64,000 nucleotides of DNA from Tenacibaculum adriaticum (GTDB lineage: Bacteria > Bacteroidota > Bacteroidia > Flavobacteriales > Flavobacteriaceae). Where the stretch lies: the NCBI RefSeq assembly GCF_008124875.1, contig NZ_VNIA01000002.1, forward strand, positions 496,001-560,000. Reading direction: 5' to 3'. Positions 46,038 through 54,753 of this stretch are shown one piece after another. Made by a program: the position numbers and the translations under genes. Below the pieces are notes generated by a model that was not told the origin of the DNA, ran no database searches, and was given only the letters and a program-made list of their open reading frames with translations. How positions within the stretch are numbered: position 1 is the first letter of the stretch; every line of letters begins with the position of its first letter.

Positions 46038-47150
46038 ATGAAAAATCGTCTTTATTTTTTCTTCGGATGCCTATTCGTATTGGTTTCATGTAAACAAACT
46101 CCTAAAAAAGAAGTTGTAACTACACAAACTGAAAGCTTAGTAAAATACGCAAAGGGATTTGATATTCAACGAATTGGAAACAAAACCAAGTTGATTGTTA
46201 AAAATCCGTATTTAGATGCTGATGAAACATTTGAATATCTTTTTTCTTCGGATGATGAAAAAGGCTCGATAAAAACACCCGTAGAAAAATTAGTGGTTAC
46301 CTCAACAACGCATATTCCGATGTTAGAATTGTTGGGAGGAGAAACTTCTTTAGTTGGATTCCCACATCCCAAATATGTTTCTTCTGTGAAAACCAGAAAA
46401 TTGATTGATGCAGGAAATATTAAAGAAATAGGACAAGAAGCTAACCTCAACACCGAAGTTTTACTCGATTTACAGCCTGAGCTTGTAGTGGCTTTTTCCA
46501 TGCAAAAAACCAATAAATCATTAAGCCTCATCGAGCAAAACGGAATTCCGGTATTGTTAAATGGGGATTGGTTAGAAGAAACTCCGTTAGGTCGTGCCGA
46601 ATGGATTAAGTTTTTCGGGGTATTATTTAACAAAGAACAACAAGCAGATAGCATTTTTAAAAGTATTGAAAAAAGCTATTTAGAAGCCAAAAAAATTGCT
46701 CAAAAAGCAACTATAAAGCCCACAGTTTTATCGGGAGCTATAATGAGTAAAGATATCTGGAACTTACCCGCAGGCGGAAGTTTTGTTGCACAATTTTTAA
46801 AAGACGCAAATACTAATTATTTATGGAAAGATACCGAAGGTAAAGGAAGTTTGTCTTTAAGTTTTGAAAGTGTGTTAGACAAAGCTCAAAACGCTGATTT
46901 TTGGATCGCTCCTGGGTATTTTAACACGAAAGAAGAAATGCACAACAACAACCAGCACTATACACAGTTTGCAGCATTTAAAAATGATCATATTTATACA
47001 CCTAACTTAAAAAAAGGCGCTACTGGGGGTGTTGTATATTTTGAACTCGCTCCTACCCGACCAGATTTAGTTTTAAAAGATATTATTAAAATTACACATC
47101 CTGAATTGTTATCGAATTACGAGTTGAGTTTTTTTGAGAAGATGAAGTAA
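46038..47150 (+). CDS. ABC-transporter substrate-binding lipoprotein, BtuF-like
   Basis: 370 aa, lipoprotein signal (LYFFFGCLFVLVSCKQ). Two-lobe periplasmic-binding fold of the metal/siderophore/B12 class: VTSTTHIPMLELLGGETSLVGF, then LDLQPELVVAFS and a long helix linking the lobes. It starts at the base after the guaC stop. Proximity to btuB/BtuG-like genes suggests cobalamin delivery to an ABC importer not present in this window. A haem or siderophore substrate is possible. Its 3' end overlaps the convergent DUF2971 gene by 59 bases. Confidence 0.8.
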   Translation: MKNRLYFFFGCLFVLVSCKQTPKKEVVTTQTESLVKYAKGFDIQRIGNKTKLIVKNPYLDADETFEYLFSSDDEKGSIKTPVEKLVVTSTTHIPMLELLGGETSLVGFPHPKYVSSVKTRKLIDAGNIKEIGQEANLNTEVLLDLQPELVVAFSMQKTNKSLSLIEQNGIPVLLNGDWLEETPLGRAEWIKFFGVLFNKEQQADSIFKSIEKSYLEAKKIAQKATIKPTVLSGAIMSKDIWNLPAGGSFVAQFLKDANTNYLWKDTEGKGSLSLSFESVLDKAQNADFWIAPGYFNTKEEMHNNNQHYTQFAAFKNDHIYTPNLKKGATGGVVYFELAPTRPDLVLKDIIKITHPELLSNYELSFFEKMK

Positions 47151-47889
47151 TTTTATCGATATTATATTTTATAGACTCAAGTTTTAAATCTATTGGAGAT
47201 ATTCTCATTTTTTCAAAAGTAGGTTGTAATCCTCTTTCCAAAAACATTAGAATTATCTTTTTTTCATTTTCAAAATTCGATTTTAAACCAAATATTACTT
47301 TGGAAATTAGCTGTAAATCTATTGGAGAATATAGATGTTTATTATCTCCCTTTACAAATTGAATATTATCTTTAACTCCTCTGTAATTAATATCTATAAC
47401 TAACCTAACTTCTTTTTCATATTTCCATTGTTTTAGCTTACTTGTAACAATCATTAAGCCAATATTTTCAGCATTATTTAATGAATATTCTTTTAAGTTA
47501 TTTGGATAAATAACTTCTGATGGACCTCCTAAATAATGATTAATGGAAAAGTCAATTTCAAAGCAAACCTGAGTATGTGAATTGGCATAATGCGACCACA
47601 TTAGATATGAGTCATCTGTATCATACTCTTTACTAAAACAACAAACAAAAAGAGAACCTAAGGCTTTTTGCTTAACAAAATCTACAGTCAAATCAGGAAA
47701 TTGTTTCCCATAATTATTTTCAACTTCATTCCATTCTATTTCGGGGTGAAGAAACGGGCTACAATCCAATGGATCATTAAAACCATCAATTCTTGTAAAC
47801 CGTAAAGATTTATTTTCTATAGTTTTATAAAAACCTTCAAATGATAAAAATCTGTATGCTTTTCCATTAAATGTGTTGTACTTATCCAT
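47092..47889 (-). CDS. DUF2971 domain protein
   Basis: About 265 aa. It has YRFLSFEGFYKTIENKSLRFTR, FNDPLDCSP, VCCFSKEYDTDDSYLMWSHYA (the SxxYxxxxMWxHYA pattern typical of DUF2971) and FEIDF. The start was set at ATG 47889 (MDKYNTFNGK), not the TTG at 47895. This ATG overlaps the alkB stop (ATGGATAA), so the two are coupled. DUF2971 proteins are widespread and scattered in accessory regions; biochemical role unknown. The 3' end overlaps the convergent BtuF-like gene by 59 bases. Confidence 0.82.
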   Translation of the reverse strand: MDKYNTFNGKAYRFLSFEGFYKTIENKSLRFTRIDGFNDPLDCSPFLHPEIEWNEVENNYGKQFPDLTVDFVKQKALGSLFVCCFSKEYDTDDSYLMWSHYANSHTQVCFEIDFSINHYLGGPSEVIYPNNLKEYSLNNAENIGLMIVTSKLKQWKYEKEVRLVIDINYRGVKDNIQFVKGDNKHLYSPIDLQLISKVIFGLKSNFENEKKIILMFLERGLQPTFEKMRISPIDLKLESIKYNIDKITSSSQKNSTRNSITIQDV

Positions 47890-48490
47890 TTTCAATCGTT
47901 CTAAACGTTAAGTTTACTCTTGGCCTATGTTTTATTTTGGTAGGTGGTAATCGATGTAGCCAGTGGGTTTGGGTTTCGTCTTTCATCACTAATAACGATC
48001 CGTGTTCTAATACCAACGATACTACTTCTTTAGTTTCTTTGTGTTTAAATCCAAACTTACGTTCAGCACCAAAAGTTACAGAGGCAATCGCTCCGTTTTT
48101 CTTTAGGTCTTTTTCTCCGTCGCTATGCCATGCCATACCTTCGGCACCATCGTGATATAAATTCAGTAAACACGAATTATAGGTTTCATTAGTTACTTTT
48201 TCTACAGTACTTTTTATTTTTAATAAATCTTCGGTAAATGGTAAAGCATGTTTGGTTACTTTAGAATATGTGTATTCAAAAGGTTTTTCGGCATACCAAG
48301 CTACTTTTCGTTTGGTAACCATTCGTTTTCCAAAGATAATAGCTTCATCATTTCTCCATTCAATGGTATTTAACAAAACATCATACAATTCATCTGCTTG
48401 TTGACGTGAAAAAACAAGTCCGTAGTAATTTACCGTTCCGTTTTTAGGAAGCAGGTTTTGCAATTCATCCGAAGAAGAAAATAAATCCAT
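47882..48490 (-). CDS. alkB: AlkB-family 2-oxoglutarate/Fe(II) dioxygenase
   Basis: Oxidative demethylase repairing alkylated bases (1-methyladenine, 3-methylcytosine). Seen: NYYGLVFSRQQADEL, YHDGAEGMAWHSDGEKDL (iron ligands His and Asp), a second-half His in THWLHRLPP, and the 2-oxoglutarate-binding RVNLTFR. The length of 202 aa is typical of short bacterial AlkB homologues. It overlaps the start of the DUF2971 gene by 8 bases. No ada-type regulator is nearby. Confidence 0.9.
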   Translation of the reverse strand: MDLFSSSDELQNLLPKNGTVNYYGLVFSRQQADELYDVLLNTIEWRNDEAIIFGKRMVTKRKVAWYAEKPFEYTYSKVTKHALPFTEDLLKIKSTVEKVTNETYNSCLLNLYHDGAEGMAWHSDGEKDLKKNGAIASVTFGAERKFGFKHKETKEVVSLVLEHGSLLVMKDETQTHWLHRLPPTKIKHRPRVNLTFRTIENG

Positions 48491-48509
48491 TTTTATTCTT
48501 AATCAAAAA

Positions 48510-49703
48510 CTACCTATTAAATTTATTACGGGTAATAATATATTTTAGTTTTTCTTTTAAATCGGTTCCTGTATCGTAAATCATTTGTTCGTTAGACGGA
48601 AAATAAACTTCTTTTAATTGAATTAAATTCGTAAAAGAATCATCTAAAGCTCTTCTGTCACCATCATAATTTGCATAGGCATGTTCAAAAATAAACTCAC
48701 TTTGTATAGGGAATTTTTTCAGTAACTGTCTTGAATAATTATCTATATACTTAACAACTCCTGTTATTGAACTACTTTTATTTTGTGTGAATTTATATAC
48801 ACGACAACGGATTTTTTTAAATTTATCCACTTTAATTTTATTCCCTAAACTGTCTTTAACAATATTTCCTTTCTCGTCATACAAATACTTGTATCCGTCT
48901 TTAATTTGTTTCTCTTTGATGATTTCTTTTTCATGAATTTGCTCAGGTGAAATATCAATTCTCCTCAAGTTTAATTCTAAATTATAATCATACTTAATTT
49001 GTCTATTTTTTTGAGCGTGATAAACAGTCCATAGATCATTTAACCCATACGTATCCATTGCTAATAGATCTTCTTCTAACCTTCTAGGAATTACTTGCCT
49101 GGTTTCATTTTTTACCAATACGTAAACAAAATCGGTTCCTCTATCATGCGCTTCATCCATTAAATTTTTAGTATCCTTATAATTCGGATTAATTCTATCT
49201 AAATATTGCAACTCTTCAAAAACAGCTCTGTATCGATATTTATCTTGACTCGCATCATTAAAAGCTGACGCTGCGTTATTATATAAATATTCTGATAATT
49301 CTGCTTTGGTAGCAATTAACTCATCGTCATAATTACGCATCTTAAATTCAGCATTTCTTCCAGTTGCTAAAACTTTTAAGGGTAATAATGGCTTTATTCT
49401 TTCTTGACGGTTGTTTAATTGCTGATATAAATTTAAAATTGACTCTAAATTTTCTGGACGATTTTCTTTTTTTAAAAAAGCAATTCTAGCCTCATCTCTT
49501 TCTTTAACCTTTTTAAATGCTTTTACTAACATTTCTACATAAGGCTGATTCTTTTCTTTGGTTTTATTTTTCTTTAAATTCTCTATTGATAAAGAAATGG
49601 CCTTATCATAATTACCAGAATTAATAGCTTTTTGAGTAGATTTAACACTACTACAAGAAACTATTGTTAGTGTTATTAAAAATAATAAAGTAATTTTTTT
49701 CAT
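48510..49703 (-). CDS. Lipoprotein with N-terminal TPR-like helices
   Basis: 397 aa. Lipoprotein signal (LLFLITLTIVSCSSVK), then helical repeats (INSGNYDKAISLSIENLKKN; LYNNAASAFNDASQD) resembling TPR units, and a C-terminal part rich in charged residues (IHEKEIIKEKQIKDG). No family named with confidence. It lies between the M1 aminopeptidase (upstream) and alkB on the same strand. Possibly a periplasmic assembly or scaffold factor; inference only. Confidence 0.65.
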   Translation of the reverse strand: MKKITLLFLITLTIVSCSSVKSTQKAINSGNYDKAISLSIENLKKNKTKEKNQPYVEMLVKAFKKVKERDEARIAFLKKENRPENLESILNLYQQLNNRQERIKPLLPLKVLATGRNAEFKMRNYDDELIATKAELSEYLYNNAASAFNDASQDKYRYRAVFEELQYLDRINPNYKDTKNLMDEAHDRGTDFVYVLVKNETRQVIPRRLEEDLLAMDTYGLNDLWTVYHAQKNRQIKYDYNLELNLRRIDISPEQIHEKEIIKEKQIKDGYKYLYDEKGNIVKDSLGNKIKVDKFKKIRCRVYKFTQNKSSSITGVVKYIDNYSRQLLKKFPIQSEFIFEHAYANYDGDRRALDDSFTNLIQLKEVYFPSNEQMIYDTGTDLKEKLKYIITRNKFNR

Positions 49704-49775
49704 GTATAGTAAATAATTTGAGGATAATTTTCAATTACCATGCCAACGCCTGTAAAGTTATTTTAAATTCTAAAC

Positions 49776-52220
49776 CTACTCTAATAATTTTGCCATTGCT
49801 TTTTTAATTACCTCTATATTTTTTATTTCATTAACTGTATTCGCTTTCTTTTGCATTTCTACCATTTGACGTAATAAGTTTATCCCAACTTGATCGAAAC
49901 CGTATTGTTTGTATTGCTTTCCTTTTGAAACAATATCATCCGTTAAATTTGAAATGGCTTCTGTATTATTACTTTTTGAAATCTTTTCGTAAGCTTTTTT
50001 GTACAACGATTGTATCTTTTTATCTGCGCTTAAATACATTCCCGACATAACATTTCCTGCTATAAATGTTAATTCACCCTCATCTTTCTCTTCTAAATAA
50101 ATACGCGTTAATGGTGTTGCAATGATCTTTTTAACCTCATTAGGTAATTCTTTCGACTTTGCAATCGCCATCGGTTTATCTATGTAATACAACGCTACTA
50201 AAGCTTTCCCCATTACTGAATACGACGGACTTTCTAAGGCTTTTTCGAAAATGGTTTTTAATTCAGGGTCGGTTAATTTACCTAAAGTTTCAATAGCTGT
50301 AGCTTGTACTAAAGTTTTAGGATCGTTATTCGCTATTTTCTTAATCGTTTCTATTTCTCTTTTCTTAGAGTTTTTATTGATTAGATTAATGTTTTCTAAA
50401 GCTAACATTCTAATTTTATAAAACGGATCATTCATCGCTTCTGCAATAGCTTCAAATGCATCTTTATTATCTTGCTTTATGGCAACTTCTAACAACGCTT
50501 CTCTTTTATGAGTATAATATTTAGCATGTTTAATCTGAAAAATATAATCGCTCAACACTTTGTTTTCATTAATATCACACAACAAAACACCATCTGCATT
50601 TACTTGAATTAATTTTGGTTGCGTGATATACGGAAATGTAAATGATGCATCTTTCCCTTTTACAAAAACATTATGTCGCGTTGCTTTAGTACCTTCAAAT
50701 ACATCAATAGCAAATGGAAACTGAAATTCTTCCGCTTGCGTTTGAAATATATTAACTGTTACTGTTTTACGCAATTCGTTAAAATCATAAGAAATATCTA
50801 ACTTCGGGTGCCCACTACCAAAATACCATTGATTAAAAAACCAGTTTAAATCTTTACCACTTACCTCTTCCAAAGCTAAACGCAATTGATGCGCTTCTCC
50901 TGTTCCGTATTTGTTTTTGGTTAAATAGTTGTTTAATCCAGCGTAAAAAGCTTCGTCATCTAAATAATTGCGTAACATATGTAAGATTGCACCACCTTTG
51001 TTATAGCTTACGCCATCAAACATATCTTCTTTATCATCATAATTAAAACGCACTAAATGCTTATCGTAATTTTGTCCGTTTTTATATCCTTGTACATCTT
51101 CAAATAAATGTGCATCAGCATCCTCTTTTCCGTATTTATACTCTCTCCATAAATACTCGCTATAATTTGCAAAACTTTCATTTACGGTTAAGTTACTCCA
51201 GCTTTCGGCCGTTACTAAATCTCCAAACCAATGATGAAAAGCTTCGTGCGCAATCGTGTTTTCTTGTATATTCTCGTCTATTAACTGCCCTGGAGTTTGG
51301 TATGCGTTTTCACCATGAATTACCGCAGTAGTATTTTCCATTGCTCCACTTACGTAATCTCTACCCACAATTTGCGCGTATTTATTCCACGGATATTCAA
51401 TTCCTGTAATTTTTGAGAAAAACTGTAACATTTCTGGCGTTTTACCAAAGATTTGTTTTGCATACGGAGCATATTCCTTTTCTACATAGTAGTCAACTGG
51501 TTTATTATTATAAGTGTCTTTTACAATTTCATATTCACCAATTCCCATAAAGAACAAGTATGGAGCGTGTTTTTGAGTAAAATTCCAATAATCTGTACGG
51601 GTTCCGTTTGCATTATTTGTTTCTTTTTCTAACTTTCCGTTTGAAAGGGTTACAAATTTTTGAGGAACAGTAATATAAATTTCTTGTGATGTTTTTTGAT
51701 TTGGAGCATCTATCGTTGGAAACCAACAGCTACTAGCTTCCGTTTCTCCTTGTGTCCAAATTTGAGTTGGTTTATTTTCGTCTAATCCTGTTGGATTAAT
51801 AAAATACAATCCTTTTGCCGAAGTAATTGCTTTACTTCCTTTTTGTTTCACTTTTTCTGGCTGTGCTGTATATTTTATGTACAGCGTAAATTCTTCATTT
51901 CTATTATACTTACGAGGTAAATCAATGATTAATTCATTATTATCGTAATTATAACTTAATGTTTGATTGTTTAAAGTCACTTTATGCATTAACATTCCCT
52001 TGGCATCTAAGATCACTTTTTCTTGCGGATAAAAATGCGATTTTATCGTTACCCATTCTTCTCCATTCATCGTTTGCTCTTGAAAGTTAAAATCCACTTT
52101 TAATTTTGTATGTACTAAATCGTGAATTTTATCTCTTTCTGCTCTGTACTCTGGTGATGTTTGTGCAAATGTAATTGTTGTTAGTAGGGCTACAATTAGG
52201 GATAGGAATATATTCTTCAT
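49776..52220 (-). CDS. Exported M1 aminopeptidase with C-terminal helical (HEAT-like) extension
   Basis: 814 aa. Signal peptide (FLSLIVALLTTITFAQ), beta-sandwich N-domain, exopeptidase motif SGAMENTTAVIHGE, zinc motif HEAFHHWFGD near residue 327 and third ligand in NLTVNESFANY. After the catalytic domain (about residue 560) a helical repeat region follows (ALLEVAIKQDNKDAFEAIAEA; TLVQATAIETLGKLTDPEL), as in some bacterial M1 enzymes. Expected to trim N-termini of peptides in the periplasm. It is a different subfamily from the M1 enzyme at 6207-8444, which has GMEYP. Confidence 0.93.
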   Translation of the reverse strand: MKNIFLSLIVALLTTITFAQTSPEYRAERDKIHDLVHTKLKVDFNFQEQTMNGEEWVTIKSHFYPQEKVILDAKGMLMHKVTLNNQTLSYNYDNNELIIDLPRKYNRNEEFTLYIKYTAQPEKVKQKGSKAITSAKGLYFINPTGLDENKPTQIWTQGETEASSCWFPTIDAPNQKTSQEIYITVPQKFVTLSNGKLEKETNNANGTRTDYWNFTQKHAPYLFFMGIGEYEIVKDTYNNKPVDYYVEKEYAPYAKQIFGKTPEMLQFFSKITGIEYPWNKYAQIVGRDYVSGAMENTTAVIHGENAYQTPGQLIDENIQENTIAHEAFHHWFGDLVTAESWSNLTVNESFANYSEYLWREYKYGKEDADAHLFEDVQGYKNGQNYDKHLVRFNYDDKEDMFDGVSYNKGGAILHMLRNYLDDEAFYAGLNNYLTKNKYGTGEAHQLRLALEEVSGKDLNWFFNQWYFGSGHPKLDISYDFNELRKTVTVNIFQTQAEEFQFPFAIDVFEGTKATRHNVFVKGKDASFTFPYITQPKLIQVNADGVLLCDINENKVLSDYIFQIKHAKYYTHKREALLEVAIKQDNKDAFEAIAEAMNDPFYKIRMLALENINLINKNSKKREIETIKKIANNDPKTLVQATAIETLGKLTDPELKTIFEKALESPSYSVMGKALVALYYIDKPMAIAKSKELPNEVKKIIATPLTRIYLEEKDEGELTFIAGNVMSGMYLSADKKIQSLYKKAYEKISKSNNTEAISNLTDDIVSKGKQYKQYGFDQVGINLLRQMVEMQKKANTVNEIKNIEVIKKAMAKLLE

Positions 52221-52325
52221 AAATCTTTTACTTCAAATTTTTATTCAAAAAGTATTGCACTTTAATGATTGCCTCAAAAATAGCAATTTTAAGTGATTCC
52301 TCTGTTAATGCGTAGTTAAAACAAA

Positions 52326-52359
52326 AAACCACAACCTTTTTTTAATCGGTTGTGGTTTT
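52326..52359 (-). terminator. Terminator of the sigma/DUF4252 operon
   Basis: AAAACCACAACC/GGTTGTGGTTTT stem with an 11-base T-rich loop, followed by T residues on the minus strand, 20 bases after the DUF4252 stop. Confidence 0.85.
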
Positions 52360-52379
52360 ATAGTAATATGATAAGAATT

Positions 52380-52955
52380 TTATTCTTTTGGCTCTACTTT
52401 TATTTTTTCTGTTTGAAGCTCTCCTCCAAAAATATCTTTAAGCTTTTCTAACCCCTTACTATTTTTATCTATTTTTGCTTTTTGTAGCATCATCATAATC
52501 TTATTAGGATTCATATCTTTTCCTAATATTCTCGCTACTCCAACTCCAAATTCTTTTGCATAACCCACAGCTACAATTTCATCAATAGCATCAACTTCAC
52601 CAGCATAGTAAATTGTTGCTTTTCCTCTTTTATCATTAATACGCATTAACGATTTGTAATTAGTATTGTTCATCACACTACTTAACGTTTCTCTTTCTTC
52701 TGTTATTTCAGCTTCTGTTGCTTTGTTTTGTGGTAAAAAAGCAATATTTACTTTTTGTATACTCTTAAATGTATTTTTTTCTTCCTCTGTAGTATTCTCT
52801 TCTAAATAAGAAGTAAGTAAACTTGTAGAAAGGTCTAACCGAACAAAGTTTGGTTTCTCTTCTGTTTTTATAAAATATCCTTGCAAACTCTCTTTTTTAC
52901 ATGAAGTAATAGTTACTGCAAGAAATAATGTAACTAGTATATATACTTTTTTCAT
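52380..52955 (-). CDS. DUF4252 lipoprotein
   Basis: 191 aa. Lipoprotein signal (YILVTLFLAVTITSCKKE), then a soluble domain with FVRLDLSTSLLTSYLEEN, NTNYKSLMRINDKRGKATIYY (the central basic strand shared with the neighbouring gene) and VAVGYAKEFGVGVARI. Assigned to DUF4252 by resemblance to that family and to the adjacent paralogue. It is downstream of the ECF sigma/anti-sigma pair on the same strand, with its own upstream terminator, so part of its transcription is read-through or separately started. Function unknown. Confidence 0.78.
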   Translation of the reverse strand: MKKVYILVTLFLAVTITSCKKESLQGYFIKTEEKPNFVRLDLSTSLLTSYLEENTTEEEKNTFKSIQKVNIAFLPQNKATEAEITEERETLSSVMNNTNYKSLMRINDKRGKATIYYAGEVDAIDEIVAVGYAKEFGVGVARILGKDMNPNKIMMMLQKAKIDKNSKGLEKLKDIFGGELQTEKIKVEPKE

Positions 52956-52982
52956 TTTGTAGTTTTTTAATTGATTAGATTA

Positions 52983-53016
52983 AAAAACGCAGTCTGATAA
53001 TCATCGACTGCGTTTT
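52983..53016 (-). terminator. Terminator between the two DUF4252 genes
   Basis: AAAACGCAGTC/GACTGCGTTTT stem with an 11-base loop, 20 bases after the stop of the 53035-53538 gene; a T-run follows on the minus strand. Confidence 0.8.
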
Positions 53017-53034
53017 AAACTTTTAGATAAACTA

Positions 53035-53538
53035 TTATTCTTTAGGCTTCTTATCGTAATCGTTGGCAATTTCTGCTAACTCATTCATGTTTATTTCTCC
53101 AATCAAAGAAATAACGGTTGAACTTGGCTTATCATCTTTCTCATCTTTATTTTTAACAAACATCAATACTTCACTAACAATATCTTTGTTTTTTGTTGCT
53201 TTGATATAAATTTTTACACGAGATCCTTTGTCCTTTACACGCATTAATTGTGTCATATCTCCTTTTTTAATGGCTGCATTTACCATTTTTTCCATATCAG
53301 ATGCTATAGACATATTCTCGGTAGAAAACACCTTTAACTCTTGCAATCCTTTTGCAGTGTTAAACACTTTCATGTCTTTAGAATTTGCATCTGGAAATTT
53401 TCTTAATAACTCAAAGGCATCTTTAGTTACTACTACTGTTGATACATCATCTAAATCTTCTAATTTATCGAACATTCCTTGTGCGAACATTACATTTGAT
53501 GTAAAAACTACGGCTAATATTAATATTACTTTTTTCAT
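53035..53538 (-). CDS. DUF4252 exported protein
   Basis: 167 aa. Signal peptide (LILAVVFTSNVMFAQG), then KLEDLDDVSTVVVTKDAFELL and LMRVKDKGSRVKIYIKATKN, the same central motif as the lipoprotein at 52380. No lipobox, so probably soluble periplasmic. It is the first target-like gene after the sigma and anti-sigma genes (41-base gap). Role unknown; the conserved context in Flavobacteriaceae suggests it is a member of this sigma factor's regulon. Confidence 0.8.
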   Translation of the reverse strand: MKKVILILAVVFTSNVMFAQGMFDKLEDLDDVSTVVVTKDAFELLRKFPDANSKDMKVFNTAKGLQELKVFSTENMSIASDMEKMVNAAIKKGDMTQLMRVKDKGSRVKIYIKATKNKDIVSEVLMFVKNKDEKDDKPSSTVISLIGEINMNELAEIANDYDKKPKE

Positions 53539-53579
53539 GATATTCTTATTTTATTTACTTGGGTTACTTTCTTGTTTAA

Positions 53580-54098
53580 TTAATAATTTACTTTTTTGAT
53601 AACTGTATTAGCAGTCTCTTCATAGATTCTCAATTTTGTAACAGCATCATTTCCTTTATTTAAGTTGTTTGAAACTGCGTATAATGCATCATTTCCTTTG
53701 TTTAAATTGTCTGAAACTGCATACAACACATCATTTCCTTTATTTAGATTGAATGAAACTTGTTCTAGCGCTTCTTTTATTTGTGCAAACTGTTTACGTT
53801 GTTGATACTTGTTATACTCTTGTCTTCCTATAAAGACACTTATTAACAAAGCTACTGACGCTGCTACGGTTAACCATTTCCAGTTCTTTTTTCTAGTATT
53901 CTCAGGTTTTAACTGAATGGTTTTTGTATAGGTTTCACTTTTGTTTTGTTTAAAATATCCAAACATCATACCATACTCTTGTAAGTGTGGTGCTACATTA
54001 CCTGTAGTAAAATAATTACGAAGGATATTTTCTTCTTGTAATGTGGTTTCTGCGTCTAGATATTTATCTAATAACTTTTCTATGTTAGCTAACTCCAT
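53580..54098 (-). CDS. Membrane anti-sigma-like protein with internal 14-residue repeats
   Basis: 172 aa. A cytoplasmic N-terminal helical domain (ANIEKLLDKYLDAETTLQEEN, like sigma-binding domains) is followed by one transmembrane helix at about residues 76-91 (WLTVAASVALLISVFI) and a periplasmic tail. The tail holds three copies of an LNKGNDxLYAVSxN unit (residues 117-156, DNA 53643-53750). It overlaps the sigma factor gene by 14 bases. The topology and coupling are those of an anti-sigma factor, but the sigma-binding function is inferred. Confidence 0.75.
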   Translation of the reverse strand: MELANIEKLLDKYLDAETTLQEENILRNYFTTGNVAPHLQEYGMMFGYFKQNKSETYTKTIQLKPENTRKKNWKWLTVAASVALLISVFIGRQEYNKYQQRKQFAQIKEALEQVSFNLNKGNDVLYAVSDNLNKGNDALYAVSNNLNKGNDAVTKLRIYEETANTVIKKVNY

Positions 54099-54594
54099 AG
54101 TTATGTTTTTTAATTAATGCCTCTCTTATTGTTTTTCGTGCTCTTGATAAAGCTACTCTTACAGCGGTTGGTTTCATATCCACCATTTTACATATTTCAT
54201 CAAAATCATATTGCTCAATATCTCTTAACTGAATGATGATCTTTTGCTGTTCGGGTAAATTTTCAATGAGCTTGTGTACTTGGTTTACACTATCTTCTTG
54301 TTCTATTTTTTTATCAAGCGATGTTTCTTTTTCTTTATAATTATTATGAACCAATGTTAAATTACTTGCTTGTTTCGATTTTAAACGATCGTAACAATAA
54401 TTTTTAGTCATGGTCATAGCAAAAGCTTCTACATTGTTATACTCAGACAATTTTTCTTTATTCTTCCACAGCTTAAAAAACAACTCCTGTGTTGCGTCTT
54501 CAGCTTCTTCCGTGGAGACTAATAATCGTTTCGCTAAGCGAAAGACTTTGTCTTTAAAGGGGATTACAACTTTTAAAAAGTCTGACTGATTCAT
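54085..54594 (-). CDS. ECF-type RNA polymerase sigma factor
   Basis: 169 aa. Region 2 has VFRLAKRLLVSTEEAEDATQELFFKLWKN (quoted here in part: STEEAEDATQELFFKLW) and region 4 has LPEQQKIIIQLRDIEQYDF, EICKMVDMKPTAVRVALSRARK. No region 1.1 or 3. Its stop region overlaps the anti-sigma-like gene. Upstream lies an ECF-type promoter (54665-54690), which suggests positive autoregulation. Confidence 0.92.
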   Translation of the reverse strand: MNQSDFLKVVIPFKDKVFRLAKRLLVSTEEAEDATQELFFKLWKNKEKLSEYNNVEAFAMTMTKNYCYDRLKSKQASNLTLVHNNYKEKETSLDKKIEQEDSVNQVHKLIENLPEQQKIIIQLRDIEQYDFDEICKMVDMKPTAVRVALSRARKTIREALIKKHNYGVS

Positions 54595-54664
54595 TGTTTG
54601 GTTACTTAGTTAGTGTAATTTCTTAATAAATTTTGCGTATTTTTTATCAACTTTACATACCTAC

Positions 54665-54690
54665 GACGAGGCAAAATTATTTTTGTTACA
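54665..54690 (-). promoter_or_regulatory. ECF-type autoregulatory promoter of the sigma operon
   Basis: On the minus strand TGTAAC (54690-54685), exactly 16 bases, then CGTC (54668-54665), the classical ECF arrangement (AAC at -35, CGTC at -10). It lies about 70 bases upstream of the sigma ATG and does not match the housekeeping TAnnTTTG type. Confidence 0.65.
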
Positions 54691-54753
54691 TAAATTTTAA
54701 AAAAATACTAATATTAACTAAATTGCGTTGTCTGTATTAATAAATACTGTTTT

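Noticed and set aside
53643..53750. Tandem DNA repeat, possibly CRISPR or VNTR
   Set aside because: It is a 42-base coding repeat inside the anti-sigma-like gene, in frame, giving LNKGNDxLYAVSxN units.
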